A model generated the notes under the pieces. The model was not told the DNA's origin. It made no database searches and worked only from the letters and a program-made list of their open reading frames with translations. Below are positions 11,281 to 23,763 of a stretch of 64,000 bases of DNA, piece by piece; the stretch's first letter is position 1; every line of letters begins with the position of its first letter. Position numbers and translations under genes: made by a program. This DNA is from Reticulitermes lucifugus (Eukaryota > Arthropoda > Insecta > Blattodea > Rhinotermitidae), in assembly GCA_026260175.1 (NCBI GenBank), contig JAKCWW010000931.1, forward strand, positions 22,618-86,617, in the 5' to 3' direction.

Positions 11281-12145
11281 ATTTTGATGTCCTGTCAGTG
11301 TCTGCATTATTCACGAAGTTTACTGAAGACTCGTTTCGAAGAACAATCCACTTTCCACCTGTTACTGATGTTAACCGTTTGTTAACGATGTGTGTTGGCG
11401 AGGCTGTTCATTTTTCTGCCTGTAGGTAGCGCAAAATATGATAATGAGAGCTGTTATATATAGGTCAGTGCAGTAGATGCTGGCATTTCTATAGGCTACA
11501 TTTTGCCTCAGAACAAGGCATGCAAGACGCTAGCGGCACTAGACTCCAAGTCGAGTGTTTATCGCCATACAGACATATTATTTACATTACCCGACATGAA
11601 TGTAACCTTTATTCGTAGAAACAAGCTTTATCTCTCTACTTTAGAAGAAGAGTGACGTGGTTTTGCAATGCACTGTACAAATTCCCTTATCTAAGGATAA
11701 AGCCTTGCCGTACTCCAGCACTCTATCCCTCTAGCTCAGAAAAACAGGAGGTTTCGATGGATCAGTTTGAGGAGGTGATTTAAAGTTCTTTAATAACAAG
11801 TGACAGGGAATCAAACCGCCGCTCCGATGGTGAGAAGTGAGCCTTTTGAAGTCCAATTACGCGAGAAAAAAACGCAATAAACAAACGTTGCCGTATACAA
11901 GGATATAAACACTCGGCATACTATACCACAGAAGTGTGCAACATTCTGCAACGTCTGGGTCACATTAAATATTGAGCAGAGCAGCAGAATACAGGACAAC
12001 TGCTTTGAGATGAACAACTGTATCTGATGTTCACAGACACAACGCGTATTTCGCTTTCCGCCAGAAATAATGGAAAATACTAAGGAGCGCTTAAAATGAT
12101 TAATAAAAATTTAAATTTGATGTGTTGGGAAAAAGCAACTGTAAA
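11281..12145. other. No gene seen
   Basis: No supported feature; ORFs of chance length only. Confidence 0.5.
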
Positions 12146-12149
12146 ATAA

Positions 12150-12205
12150 GACACATGTTATTAAGACGTTTCGGAGGCTTCCCGTGCAGACGCCTTCAAA
12201 GGATT
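12150..12205 (-). repeat. Weak hammerhead-like relic
   Basis: On the minus strand TTTGAAGGCG is followed by a stem AGGC/GCCT, then CCGAAACGTC. The GAAACGTC half and stem II fit the second subfamily, while the CUGANGA half is lost. Confidence 0.3.
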
Positions 12206-13083
12206 AGTTGTCAAGCGTACTGCAGGTACCGGCAGCTTCCGGGTTACGTGATACGCGACTTAAGTAACTAACTTACGTAAAAAAATACTGAGCTAGGGAA
12301 AATTTGTTTACTTAGTACTGTATTTATAATGTTCATAACACTGTCTTATTAATACCGTAATTATTAAACTATTTTTGTGTGTTTCGTATGAAAAAACATA
12401 ACATTTTAAACATGTACACTAACATTTAAAAATTTTTACATAACCGATTATATGTGATAATAAGTTGGGGTCGGGTCAATCCCGACGTACGTTAATTTCG
12501 GGTTATGTTTAAATTTCAGGGACGGAGCCCTTACGTAACTAGGAAACTGCCTGTAAAAGGTTGTGAAGTACACTATGACAACAACCAATCACCTGAAGAC
12601 TGGAGCACAGACGGCTACGGTAACACCGCACAAGCTTACATTAATCACACCTCAGATATCAGACAATTTCAAACATACTTATATAAGAAATAAACTGACC
12701 ACTGTCAAATCTTAACGCCCTGTTATCCTTCCAAGCCACTGATTTCTGAGAGAGTTCCCCGCAAAATTCTGTATGGCTTGTTTAATAAAACTGTTTCCAC
12801 AGGAAATCAATCAACAAAAAAGGTAGGAGATCCAAACACGGGGACGTGCTATACCTCGAGGAAAACCAGAATCAGACATTCTGTCTGCACACAAAAATCA
12901 AAAGTGGGGATTACTTACGTGGGCACACATTTTTCGATTGTAAACTTGTAGTCCATCTGAAACAGCTTATACTTTCAACGTCAACATACAATGTAGTGGC
13001 AGAGGGAAAATGTTTGTCTAAACCAATGTGGCAAAATTGTTGGCATTCAACGTATTGGTGCTTGCCTACGCGTGGACAGAAAG
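12206..13083. other. No gene seen
   Basis: AT-rich. The plus ORF that starts at 12846 only becomes recognisable as LINE near its end (see 13084). Confidence 0.45.
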
Positions 13084-13250
13084 GTTATGTTAAAATGAAA
13101 TGGGAGGATCTCACTCAAAATCCATGGCGAGATCTTGTGCACACGGTAATGGACATTCGGGTCCCACAAAAGGTGGAGAATTTCTGAAGTTCCTGTGCGA
13201 TTACTAGCTTCTCAACAAGGACTCTCTGCTCCGCTGAGTCAGTCAGGTAG
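13084..13250 (+). mobile_element. LINE C-terminal tail fragment
   Basis: Reads a diverged DxxxNPWRDLVHTVMDIRVP block followed by ENF and a stop, then a 3' region with CTTCTCAACAAGGACTCT and GAGTCAGTCAGG. The same C-terminus and 3' tail recur at 17.4, 29.6, 42.2, 49.2 and 59.2 kb. It is 5'-truncated. Confidence 0.7.
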
Positions 13251-13687
13251 CTGGTTGGTTAGCTTTACTCATCAAAGCTCTTTCAAATATAACTGAATGG
13301 GCACAAATTCGGTATTTGGAAGTTTAAGGAAGTTAACTGAAAGAAGTCGAGTTGCCTTTACCTCATCTTTGGCCAATAAATGCAATTTCTGAGGTGAGGC
13401 GAGCTGTTTTCTTCTTTCAATAAAGCAGCACCCTCTTCATTTCTGGACACTTTTTCAAAACCGAATTCTGCCCCGCGTATGAAGGCGAAATGTTTCTACA
13501 AATTAAAACGGCGTAAAAACTGAAATTTGCAAACCAAAGAAGCGGACTTTATCATACTCCTGTATCTAAATGCACAAAGTCGAAAGTTTAACTACAGACT
13601 TTCATTTCAGAAACACTGGACATTATTACGTCCACCTTCATATAAGAGGTATTAATTTCCAGTTTTTCTGGATTGAAGGTCTGAAGA
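13251..13687. other. No gene seen
   Basis: No supported feature. Confidence 0.5.
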
Positions 13688-13980
13688 GGACCAGGATAGC
13701 GTAGTCAGTATAACGACTTGCTACGAGTTGAATGGTCCGGGGATCGAATTCTGGTGGTGGCGAGATTTTCCGCAACCATACAGACCGTCCCTGGGGGCCA
13801 CCCAGCCTCCTATATAATGGGTACCGAGTCATTCCCGGGGGTAAAGCGGCCGGGGCGTAGCCTTAACTACCCACCCCATCTAGCGTCGAGGTTAAAGAAA
13901 GAGTTGAACTATACCTCTACTCCCCTTCTGTGCCTTCATGGCATGTTATAGGGTGAACTTTACCTTTACCTTTACCTTTT
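13688..13980 (+). mobile_element. tRNA-derived SINE, family A, best full-length copy
   Basis: The head contains a pol III A-box-like stretch (TAGCGTAGTCAGTATAACG, 13697-13715) and a B-box-like GGGATCGAATTCT (13740-13752). A body of about 190 bp follows. It ends in a CTTTACCTTTACC microsatellite tail (13958-13980). This copy gives the orientation of the family: tRNA head 5', TTTACC-type tail 3'. I suspect a relation to dictyopteran SINEs but cannot name the family with certainty. Confidence 0.8.
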
Positions 13981-15557
13981 GCCTTCACATAAGAGGGCTG
14001 ACAAGAGCTGCAATACTGTGTCAATAGGAATCACACGAACAGCGTGGCCGTATGAAGAGCACTTTGAAGTTTTGTAGTTTCTATAAGCACCACATAAATT
14101 CAACATTAGAAAAGTTCAGAATTTTGCACACTGAGAGCATTGACATGTTTCGTACGATTACTACAGTGAGCGTTATCCGCTTGGTCTGGGTACTGACGAT
14201 TCAACGTTTACTAAGAAGCAGGAACGGAATATGTAAATATAATTTCAAACAGAGACCCTGGCGAGGCTCGACGGCAAGACCGAAAGACTGACTGACTTGG
14301 GCTTGGTCTTCAAAAGATTAAGCAATTTGCCTTCAAAATCATTCAGTTTCTGCACACTGTATAGATTGTACTCCAGTCTGTTGTAAATTGACAGATTACA
14401 GGCTAATGCATATGTACAGCATTTTACGATTCATTACTTTAAAATATATATACATATTGTGGTACTTCAATTCGAATAAGAAACTATCTGCGAGATTACA
14501 TAGCAGAATCTATATATCCTACATTTAAAGAATAAGAGTATGGTAGCATACAAAACCGGCAAACTCATTGCACTCTGTTCTGCGACAAGGTCCGGAACAC
14601 ACGACCGAGGGGAGGACATAAAGCAGGACGGGATGCTTGGCCGGCCACCTTGAACTCATTAGACATAAACACAAGGCGATACTCACATATCTTCCACATT
14701 AAAGAGCAAACCTTGTCACGTATTACATCGAGTCCGCAAGAACACACAATTACTTCTTGCATTTCCACCGCAAAAAATATATCTGAAATCGCTGCTCTGT
14801 CTGTGTATGGCCGTTAGTCCCTCATTATAGCTTTTTAACCGGTCGACCGATTGTCACAAAACTTAGTAGAAACGTTACCCATACGAGGAAACCCCAGTGT
14901 CATACATAAAGTTCAATTTCATGCAGCCAATACGAATTCACAGCATGCGCAGAAACTAGTGAGGTCGGAATGACACCAGTGCCACGCTTTGTCTTAAAAT
15001 AATGTACGGTTAGAGACCTGTGAAAGATACGCAACTCCCGTCAAGCCAATTTTCTTGTAGAACATAAAATAACAAGATGGCGACCGTGCGAAATTTTGAT
15101 GCTTATGACAGGCGGCGACAACTAAGACAAACTGGAGCTACACACGTGACATCGAGTGTAGAGGCAGAGGATAAACATGCCTGCATATTACGCATATAAA
15201 TTACAGACATGTCGACTATGTGAAACTTTTGACAAATTTAACGTACGCCTATTATAAGGTCTGTAATTGAGCAATAAGTTCTCCGATTACACAACAATAA
15301 TAACACTATTAGGTTCATACGACTACAACTATAGGCCCGTACAGCAGGATTAATTCCACAAAGTCTCGAGCTTACGGCGCAGGTAACGTTAGACGGCCTA
15401 GCCTGATATCACAAGTCGGGGGAGTGTGAAAAGTCGTGTGCGCATAGATCAGTGTGTTTCTGCAATCAGAGCGGTAGGGATGCCAGTATTCGTCTGCTTA
15501 CGCAGTTAGCTGAAATCATATGACAGCATTTTTGTTCTTCCGTTCCAACTTTCCCTT

Positions 15558-15590
<33 letters not shown>

Positions 15591-16034
15591 GTTTTATTCG
15601 TGCCGAGTCTGTAAATGGCCACTGGGCTGCTGACTTAGCACGTGAATAAATAAGAAATTATACTGAATAACAGTAGCAGCAGCAGTAGCAGGAGCAGAAG
15701 TAGTAGTAGGGTAGCATTACGATACTGTTCGCAACGGTAACAGCTGTGGTACAATCTACTGGTGTCCTAACGCGGCAGACTAGAAGCATTTTATGAACGC
15801 AATGCTACAGTCTTCCTCAGTAATCCTGACTCATTTGCTGCAAATACAAACGTACTTCCCCAGAATTAATCACACTACAGATAACACAGTTAAATTTTAT
15901 TTTTCCTTGAAACATTGCAAAAACTTTTAACACAACGACCGTTTCAGATAAACAGTATAGCTAATACTCTGTGTTACATAACTTTATCATACGTCATTTC
16001 TGAGAAATTTAATAAAGGTTTGAGGTTCATAATG
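13981..16034. other. No gene; simple repeats
   Basis: A (TTA)n run is at about 15557-15590, followed by AGTAGCAGC-type trinucleotide repeats at 15670-15710. A diverged interspersed repeat is suspected at 14840-14940 (GTCACAAAACTTAGTAG context). No exon was recognised. Confidence 0.45.
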
Positions 16035-16275
16035 TTTGAGTGTATTATTTAAAGACCGCAGTTAATTGCTATCATATAGCGTTGGTGATAGATAAGTGGG
16101 TGGGTATGGAGAATTCGTGGAATAATACTGACAGGGGAGTACAGACGTACACGAAGTAAAACCCGTCCCACCTCCACTTTGCCCATCACATATCCCATAT
16201 AGACTGGCGTGGGATCGAACCCGGACATCAGCGACGTGAGGCTGGTGACCAATCGTCTGAGCCATGACATGGTCT
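16035..16275 (-). mobile_element. tRNA-derived SINE, family C
   Basis: Minus-strand head has B box GGGTTCGATCCCACG (plus about 16208-16222). The body reads GTTTTACTTCGTGTAC and CCCCTGTCAGTATTATTCCA. The tail runs towards CGGTCTTTAAATAATACACT at the low-coordinate end. Family shared with 40.8, 50.3, 61.8 and the 24.2 kb fragment. Confidence 0.65.
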
Positions 16276-17379
16276 GCAGCGTGTAAGAAAGTAGTTGCAC
16301 TGCAATATTATAAACTCGACTACTTTTAATTCGACTCTCTCCCTCTCTTCCTTTCCACTACGGCCCTTCACGTTTGGGCTTCGTTTCCTTCAGGACAGAT
16401 GCCCATTCTGTTCTGTCCAAAGCTCTTGTTCATCTTTGTAGAACTGTATCAAGTCCCATTCAAAATAAAATATCCTTCCCCCGTTTGCAAGGTCTGTCCC
16501 GGCATCTTTCTTTGGGCTTATAAACATTATCACTTTTTCCAGGATGAGATTGTCAGCCTCATGTCCAACCCCCAACCTGGAGGGCCATGCTTTAATTTTG
16601 GGGTGTGCACTCCTAGGAAGTATGGCAAACGCCTAAAGAGACACACCTCGTCTGGCTCCTCTGCTGAGACCTGTCCGACTTGGGTGCCCCTACCAGTACC
16701 AACAGTGCTTCACTGCAGCACGCAATCCTCTCCGAATTGAACTCCCGTGCCAAATTTAATCAAAATCCGTTCAGATGTTCCGGCGATGTGAAATAACGAC
16801 AGACAGATACAACCTTCATTTTACGACTTCGTGTAAACAACTTACAAACACTTATACACACGCGTTCGTTATTAATTGCTGAGTTGTAGATCATGGCAGG
16901 TGAAAAGTGGCACAAGTTTACAACAGGTGAACACCATGCTATTAACATGTCTTCCATCGCCCGTTTCGCATGACACTGAGAATCGACTGTCCCAGTAACT
17001 CAGTCAGCATATCACAATTGTTCCCTACCATAACTCCCACACACCGTAATATAAACACTTTCATTCAAGCGCTGTCTCAGCCTACTTGTTAGGAATGCGC
17101 CTGTGAATCCACAGCAATATCAATACTTTCCATAATGACTGGCGCACTGCACCAAACATCTGAATTAACGCCCCACACGGACAAGACAGTACATATTCCA
17201 CAAACATTCGTTCCGTACACTTGAGTCACAACCTGCATAAATGCTGGACAGGCCACACATCCCTATCACATTCCCTCAGTGCATTATTTGCCAACACTGT
17301 ATAACAACACGCAGCTCTTGAGTTCTGTCTCACACTACTTCCTTTGTCACCAAGGAATAACTACTGGTACGAATAACTA
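16276..17379. other. No gene; one diverged interspersed repeat
   Basis: 16745-16810 (CCAAATTTAATCAAAATCCG, GACAGACAGATAC) resembles the generic 3' signature of insect LINEs. The plus ORF at 16399-16740 has no recognisable domain. Confidence 0.4.
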
Positions 17380-17595
17380 ACCTGAGAAGCTAGCAGTTCC
17401 TCAGCTAGTCAAGAAATTCCCCGCATTTAATGGAACCCGAAGGTTCAGTACCCTGTTCACAAGAGCCCGCCACTTATCCCTATCCTGAGCCAGATCAATC
17501 CAGTCCACGCCCTGCCAATCGACATCTTTAAGATCCATTCTAACATTACCCTGTATGATTTCTATGGTTTGCTTATTTCGCCCACATTTTAGCAT
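17380..17595 (-). mobile_element. LINE C-terminal tail fragment
   Basis: The minus strand is open and reads [20 protein letters not shown], then [18 protein letters not shown] and NAGNFLTS with a stop, followed by the GCTAGCTTCTCAGG tail. It is the cleanest copy of this LINE C-terminus in the window. Truncated at its 5' side. Confidence 0.8.
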
Positions 17596-20500
17596 CCTGT
17601 CTATAAAAAATATTGGTAGAATTGCGTATTTGCATTACAGTTGTCAAGATTGGTGTTAACGTTGTTACAATTTAAGTTCGCACAGTCCACATGTTGATAA
17701 TACTGAAGGCGAGGAATTTTAGTACAGGCACTCCCAGAATTACGCAGTACTTAGTTTCCGGAAGGTCAGGCGCAAGTCGAATTTTGCTCGAGTCGGAACT
17801 GATTATGACATATGGTCAACTGTATATGTATATATAGAAAGGAGTCCAGTTGAAATCCTGACTTCAACACAATGGATCCGGATCGACTGCAGCATGATCG
17901 CCCCGCCGGTGTTATCGCCCAGTAGTATTCTTCGGTCACCTGCGTCCTATTGAGCTTTCATTTCCGCAAGGAAAAATTCGGCGCGTATTTAAAAACTTTC
18001 AATTTCTTTCTATTTAATACTACGTGTTTCGGACTAAGGTACAACTTGTCCACGTATCATAGACTTAAACATGTAGCAGTAACCACAAAAATAACTAAGT
18101 TAATGCAACACGTATATAAAACTATAAATATACCTCGGGAATAGAAATAAACAAGAGAGACCATGTACGTATAACGTAATAGAGGCGCGTTCGCGTAACC
18201 ATTGCTGCCGTGGGAAAGCAATAAGTATTACACATTCTGAGTACGTGTTTGTAGCCTTAGTTATCCAGCATTCAATTATATAATCATCTGTAGTCTCTTC
18301 GGTTCTACAGCATTTTTCTACATTATCTCATAAACGGCAGGATTGTCGGAAAAAAGTTGTTGGACATGAAATGTGTGTTTTGATTTTCTCTACAACTTTT
18401 GCTTGAAATATTTCTCATACTAAAATAACTCATCGAGATACTATTATAAATGTACATACGTCTTCATGTAAAGTATCTGTTATTCTTATCAGATTTTAAT
18501 GAGACTTGAATTTCCTCGACAGATGTTCGGAAAATACTAAAAATATAATATTTCATGATAATCCGTCCAGTGGTAGTCGAGCTGTTCCATGCTCACGGCC
18601 GGACAGGCATGACGAAGCCAATAGTCACTTTGAAATTTTGCGGACGCGCCTAAAAACAATGATTTCAATCTAAGTTCCTTAAACAGGAGATAAACAATCC
18701 CCAGGACAAGTACAGCGCAATAATCTTCGTCAGACTGCTCAAGGTAACACAAAATCCATACATCAAGACTTTTGTTAACCCGTCCCATACACGCAACATA
18801 CGTGCCGCGAAGAAGGAAGACGACGTCACTGTACGTCCCACTCTCACAACAGTGACAATCATCTAATTGCGCAAACAGCTGCTCATCTCACGCCATAACG
18901 AAGGAAATGTGGAAAAGGTAAGGCGAAATCCAGTAAATTATACAGAAATCTCCACAACAGCTACAATGAATTTAAATTGTATAACTTCTTTAATTTTCAT
19001 CACAGGAACTGTAATTGTGAAATGGACGTTAATTTAATTTCTAACTAGGCCTGAAAACTATGAATACGCCAGGAATATTAACACGTAGTTCCTAATGTGG
19101 AGTACGGCTTAGTTACTTCATTTTGCAAGACACTTCGTACTGAGAACAGTTACGTGATAATACATAACCACTCCAATCAATAGTTTTCCGTATGAATGAT
19201 ACCCCGAAAATGGTTTGTTAAGAGGTAAAAACATGTATGACTACATAACAGATTGTTATCGAAACGTGACAATGTACCTGCCAATCACATTTGACGTTGT
19301 TAACACCGTCCGTTGACTGCTGTCTGTTATTGTTAGATCAAGGCATAAAATGTAAGTTTACAAGGCTCGAAAAAAGTCACGTAGAATATTATCTCAGAAT
19401 GGAGTTACGAAACGATGACAACGAGAAGAGACCTTTTCGTTAACACAAATTTGATCTTTTCGGTTACTGAGTTGTCATTAATACACATGCTTTAGAGCCA
19501 AATATCGGAGGAATAATACGGAATTAGATTAAGGTTACGTGGAGCCTAAAACGTCAAAACCGAATTTAAGACATATGAAATGGTTTATATAGAAATTACA
19601 GAAATGGAGGAGAATGTTCACTTTCTTTCTTGAACTAATGTTGAAAGCACTCCATTATTTAGTAAAAACGTGTCCTAAGATTTATGGTTGCCTGTATTTC
19701 CTTAACTCTCTTCATAATAAATCAAATGTTTTTTTCCCAATAAGAAACAGCCTAACAGTATATTAAATTACTCTTAACCCTTTAACATGCAGTGGTTACT
19801 GGATGTACCACCAAAGTTGACATTTATAAAGGCTGTGTTTTTCGACACGGCATGTCTGTTCCTGCCACAACAAACATCGTTCCCTTTCCCCAATATCACC
19901 AAGCGGCTGGGCTTCGTAACAGATTCATTCTCTGTGAGGGAAAAACTTAAATTTTATATATAATTTAGATTCATTTCAGTCTTCCGGTGGCGTAAGGCTT
20001 GAAACGGTTTTCCCATTTCCCTTGTCTCATGTGTCCGGCCGGCCACTGTGTACAAAGAGGCACCAAAAGAAATCAAAGCTTCCCTTTTGTCAGTAGACGT
20101 ATTTTTCAAATAAATAAAATTTTTTAGTCCTTCGACGGTTAACAGTGTATCGTACATTTTAATTTGGGATTATTTTTCCCCCATATTAAAATGATGGTGC
20201 CAGAACCTGGTTATTTATATAAATCAGACTAACAGCAAATCGAACACACGAAACAGAAAGATTACACATGTCAGAGTTTACATGAGGATAAAGGATATGA
20301 GACTGAAGTGGATATATCACATCCAAATATGCAACCTGCACGGTACGTCACTAACTCCATGCAACGGAGTGCTTCTTGACCAGCAAAGAGGTCCTCAGCT
20401 AGTCAAGATATTATACAGTGTGTTCCTGGAAAACCACTCGAAAAGGCGAAGATGGAATACTTTTTGGTTTTCATAAAAGCAGGTGATAGTGGCTTCTTTC

Positions 20501-20712
20501 ATTCAACAACAGAATATATTATTCACTGACAGGATCGCTAAATAAAGCACTAAAACAGTAAAAAAAATCGTAATAATACAGACATTTAAATAAATATACC
20601 AGCCAAAATGTGACATTAAAAACGAATTATGTTAAGAAGCGAAATAACATTGTAATGACACATATATAAAAATAAACTCAAATAACTGAGTTTATACTTA
20701 ACATTTTATTCA
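17596..20712. other. No gene seen
   Basis: Around 18537-18640 the minus strand resembles a repetitive fragment (HWTDYHEI context) that I recall from insect repeats. A trace of LINE tail (TCCTCAGCTAGTCAAGATAT) is at about 20391. No exon was recognised. Confidence 0.4.
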
Positions 20713-20870
20713 ATGGGTACCGGGACTCTTTCCCCTGGGGTACAGAGGCCGAGGATGACTATTCATCTCTGTCTTGTGGAGAGAAGGAATGAGTGGAGTT
20801 CCACCTCCATTCACCTGATACGCCTTCACGGCGTGCACAGGCACAACTTTACCTTCACCACGATGCACAA
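20713..20870 (+). mobile_element. SINE family A, 5'-truncated
   Basis: Body from GGGTACCGGGACTCTTTCCC to CCTTCACGGCGTGCACAGGC and a CTTTACCTTCACC tail. The tRNA head is missing. It lies tail-to-tail with the copy at 21131. Confidence 0.65.
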
Positions 20871-21130
20871 GAGACAAGCGAGAGCAGTGCCAGCCCCCCC
20901 CCTCCCTCCTCCGTGCAGAACTGCCTATATGAATAATTTTGACGCGGGATCAGAGCGCCTCTCGAATCGCGGGTAATTACGGGATGGACCTGATAAGCGG
21001 AACCTCACATGCACTACAACGGGTACACTGGAGTATACACCTACCTGTATCGGGCAAGGCACCAACTGAACAGTGCGTTCGCGAGGTGCTAATTAATGCC
21101 GGGAAGAAATGCTGGCTTACACCTGGACCG

Positions 21131-21400
21131 GAAGTCAAGTTGTCCCTGTGCACGCCATGAAGGCGAGCGGGTGAGTGGAGGTACTGCTCGGCACAAGGTG
21201 GAAGTGAGTGGTCAGTTTCATGCTCCAGGGAAAGTCCCCGGTGCCCACTGAACAGGAGGCAGAGGTGGGTGACAGAACCGGTGTGGATGTTTTGGAGACG
21301 AGATAAATCCCTAACCCTGCCGGGAATCGAACCACGATTCAACGGACGCCCAAGCCGCAGTCTAGTCATTAATCCGACTATGCTACCCCAGCTCTCATTG
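21131..21400 (-). mobile_element. SINE family A
   Basis: Minus-strand head TAGCATAGTCGGATTAATG (A-box-like) and GGTTCGATTCCCGGCAGG (B box, plus about 21317-21334). The body ends at the TGCACAGGGACAACTTGAC block. The 157-codon minus ORF (21450-20977) is just a translation through this SINE. Confidence 0.7.
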
Positions 21401-21572
21401 GAATTCAAACTAATTCTATCGAGCAGCGAAACCGTGCGCATGTACTTCAAAGATCCAAATCTACTTTGTAGTATTCATACCGTGCATTGTCATTCGAACA
21501 CACACCACTTTACCTAACAAATGTACTTTTATTATACCTTGTTATGTTATACAATACAGTTACAATGAATTA

Positions 21573-21616
21573 ACCTAACATGTTTCGATCCCTTGTTGGG
21601 ATCATCATCGGGGACT
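21573..21616 (-). ncRNA. Hammerhead-like motif with perfect stem II
   Basis: Minus strand: CCGATGA (one core change), extra T, stem II GATCCC/GGGATC with loop AACAA, GAAA, then ACATGT and T. Stem I is weak. It is the same class as the other motifs, from a third subfamily (GATCCC stem). Confidence 0.4.
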
Positions 21617-22328
21617 TTTACATTATAAATTACACAATTACAAATTAACAATAAAGGTACATATTAAAAGTCTCAGATGTATAAAGGTTAAAATTGTAGG
21701 CTATCTCTGTTGGTTCCTGGGTCCACTGGAAATTAATGTTAAAAACATTAAGTTAAATATGGATATAAACATACATAAACATTCTGAGTTATATGAATGT
21801 ATAAAAAACTTTATCCAAACCTACATTGCCTAGGACAAACGCAGGCCACTTGTACCATGTTTATCGCGTTGATATGAAGGTTCAGGTGAATAATATGCCA
21901 ACTTTCGTCATAAATCCTGGTCTAATTTTGTTTTCACGGAGATTAGCCATCTGTTCCTGTCTATATTGAGATTAAGCTATCTTGTTTACGGCATACAGTG
22001 GACTACCGAAACTTAGTGTTACTTCTCACTCCGTGGTAAACATTCCTCTGATTCATGTTCTTACGAATGCGGTTCATGTTTGGCCTTCATGTGGGTAGTA
22101 CAGACATATCTGACGTAAAATACGTAGAAACATGTTTGCCAGTTACCTAACTACGTTGCCGTACTGAGAAGGAAATGACAAAAGTCTTATTTGGAAACGG
22201 TGTTACCGGAACACTAAAACATTATGTCTCTAACTTCAGCCAGACCAGTAGACAATTTTTGAATTTACTACGTCCCACTTGCAGGACTTAACCGCCTTTT
22301 TCCTGCAAAATGTGGCGAGACAACTTAC
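21617..22328. other. No gene seen
   Basis: AT-rich flank of the hammerhead relic, then unique-looking sequence up to the exon. Confidence 0.5.
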
Positions 22329-22487
22329 CCAGTCTGAAAACTGGAGCTTGTCCAGATCCGTCGACGCCGCCTCTGCCTTAGCTCGCAGCTCTTGAGTCCC
22401 CTGAGAGACCTTCTCAAGGAAAGACGACAGTTCGAGCGCCTCGGCGACCAGCGCCCGGCAAACGGCTCGGTAGTGGGCGTCGGCTTG
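22329..22487 (-). CDS. Internal coding exon, helical/coiled-coil-like segment, gene unidentified
   Basis: The minus strand shows an acceptor CCATCCCCGCAG, then 159 bp open in one frame (53 codons, phase 0 in and out), then the donor GTAAGT. The peptide starts QADAHYRAVCRAL and continues with AEALELSSFLEKV, GTQELRAKAEAA and DKLQFSDW. It is rich in Ala, Glu, Leu and Lys with helix-like spacing and no low-complexity bias. The exon is GC-rich (codon third positions mostly G or C), unlike its AT-rich surroundings. The exon at 28464-28582 ends in phase 0 and could splice directly to it across about 6 kb. I do not recognise the gene; a cytoplasmic coiled-coil or adaptor protein is only a guess. Confidence 0.72.
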
Positions 22488-23369
22488 CTGCGGGGATGGG
22501 GCTCCGAGGTGATTACAGCATCGCTGGGGGGCACAATAACATACAGTTAAAACATCCGCTGCGAAATCACAGAGTTAAATTCATTGCGTTTTAGTCAAGT
22601 TCAGCCCGTCATCTCTTGCATAATCAGATGTCGTGACAAGGAAACGTGTTGTCTCAAAACGTCGGGCACCACCACCCAGCGACGCGGCGCCACAACCCAG
22701 ACGGGCGGAAACCTCAACTGTACCGCCGCGAAAGCCTAAAACCTCGCACAATTACTTTGCAAAACATGTAAACTAGCACGAATTCACTAAGCGTGATGGT
22801 ATTACTACGTGAAGAGAAACTGTGAAAACATCTCAAACTCAGCCGCTGTAATGAGCCTGTATTTTGGGATTACTTAGTTGCATCCTATTTAAATTCGCCT
22901 GTCGCAATAAACCAGAGGAAAAAATAACCGAATGCATGAAAGTTTTCATGGTTACCATCAGGTCAGACAAGAATAAATAAAGTATGCCATTGCAAAAATC
23001 AAAAATAAATTTATTTAATCCACAGAAAATTTCGTCAATAATACAGTGACATTATCCCTGAGAAATAATTCTGCAGTGATGCATTTCAGTTTATTCCCAC
23101 TGTGTGCTGGCCCGGAACATAAGAAGTGTGAGAAATACTGCTTCAAAAGGTCAAACCTGCTTAAACCTTACTCCGCCAACTCAGTGACCAAGCTTTCCTC
23201 TGCCACATCGTGTCTCTCACTAGCAGCAGAGGTTAATGTATTCGCTCTGTAGACAAGCGTTCTACAGTCTAGGACTGATAACTGAGACTTGCGGAGTAAG
23301 AAAGCCGGGAATACGACCCCAGTACGTGTTTGAATGTATAGCGAGTCGACGAAAAACACCAGTTCCTAA
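22488..23369. other. Intron sequence with a possible hammerhead-type terminal relic
   Basis: 22650-22740 reads TGTCTCAAAACGTCGGG followed by CACCCAGCGACGCGGC, like the downstream part of the GAAACGTC subfamily at 61.5 kb. Otherwise nothing recognised. Confidence 0.35.
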
Positions 23370-23763
23370 CAGGGGCGCACCCAAATCGAAATAAAAAAAC
23401 CAGATTTTGTAGACACGATAATATGAAACGTTTTAAGTGATTTACCCTTCAGCTTAAATCAGCCACTGCTATCGGCGTATGACTAGTATATTAGAATACC
23501 GAAAATTAAAATAAAAAACTTAGGATGTCTTAGATGACACTAAATAAACCAAGGTGATTAGACCTTGTGAATTAAATTAGGTGAGTCATGAAACATGTAG
23601 TTATATTTGTATGTATATCAATGCAGTTGCTAACAATGTTACGTTACAGTTATACTTACGACGTGATTTTTATAACATACTTTTTAAAATCAAACACAAA
23701 GCATGTACAGCGTCAGCATCTGCCCCCCCCCCCCTCCAAGAAAGAATTCTGGGTGCGCACCTG
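23370..23763. mobile_element. hAT-like non-autonomous element
   Basis: The left terminus CAGGGGCGCACCCAAATC and the reverse complement of the right terminus (CAGGTGCGCACCCAGAATTC) match over about 18 bp. Flanks GTTCCTAA (23362-23369) and GTCCCAAA (23764-23771) agree at 6 of 8 bases. Inside the right end is a run of about 13 C. There is no transposase. Confidence 0.6.

Noticed and set aside
20977-21450. 157-codon minus ORF
   Set aside because: It is a translation through SINE family A at 21131-21400.
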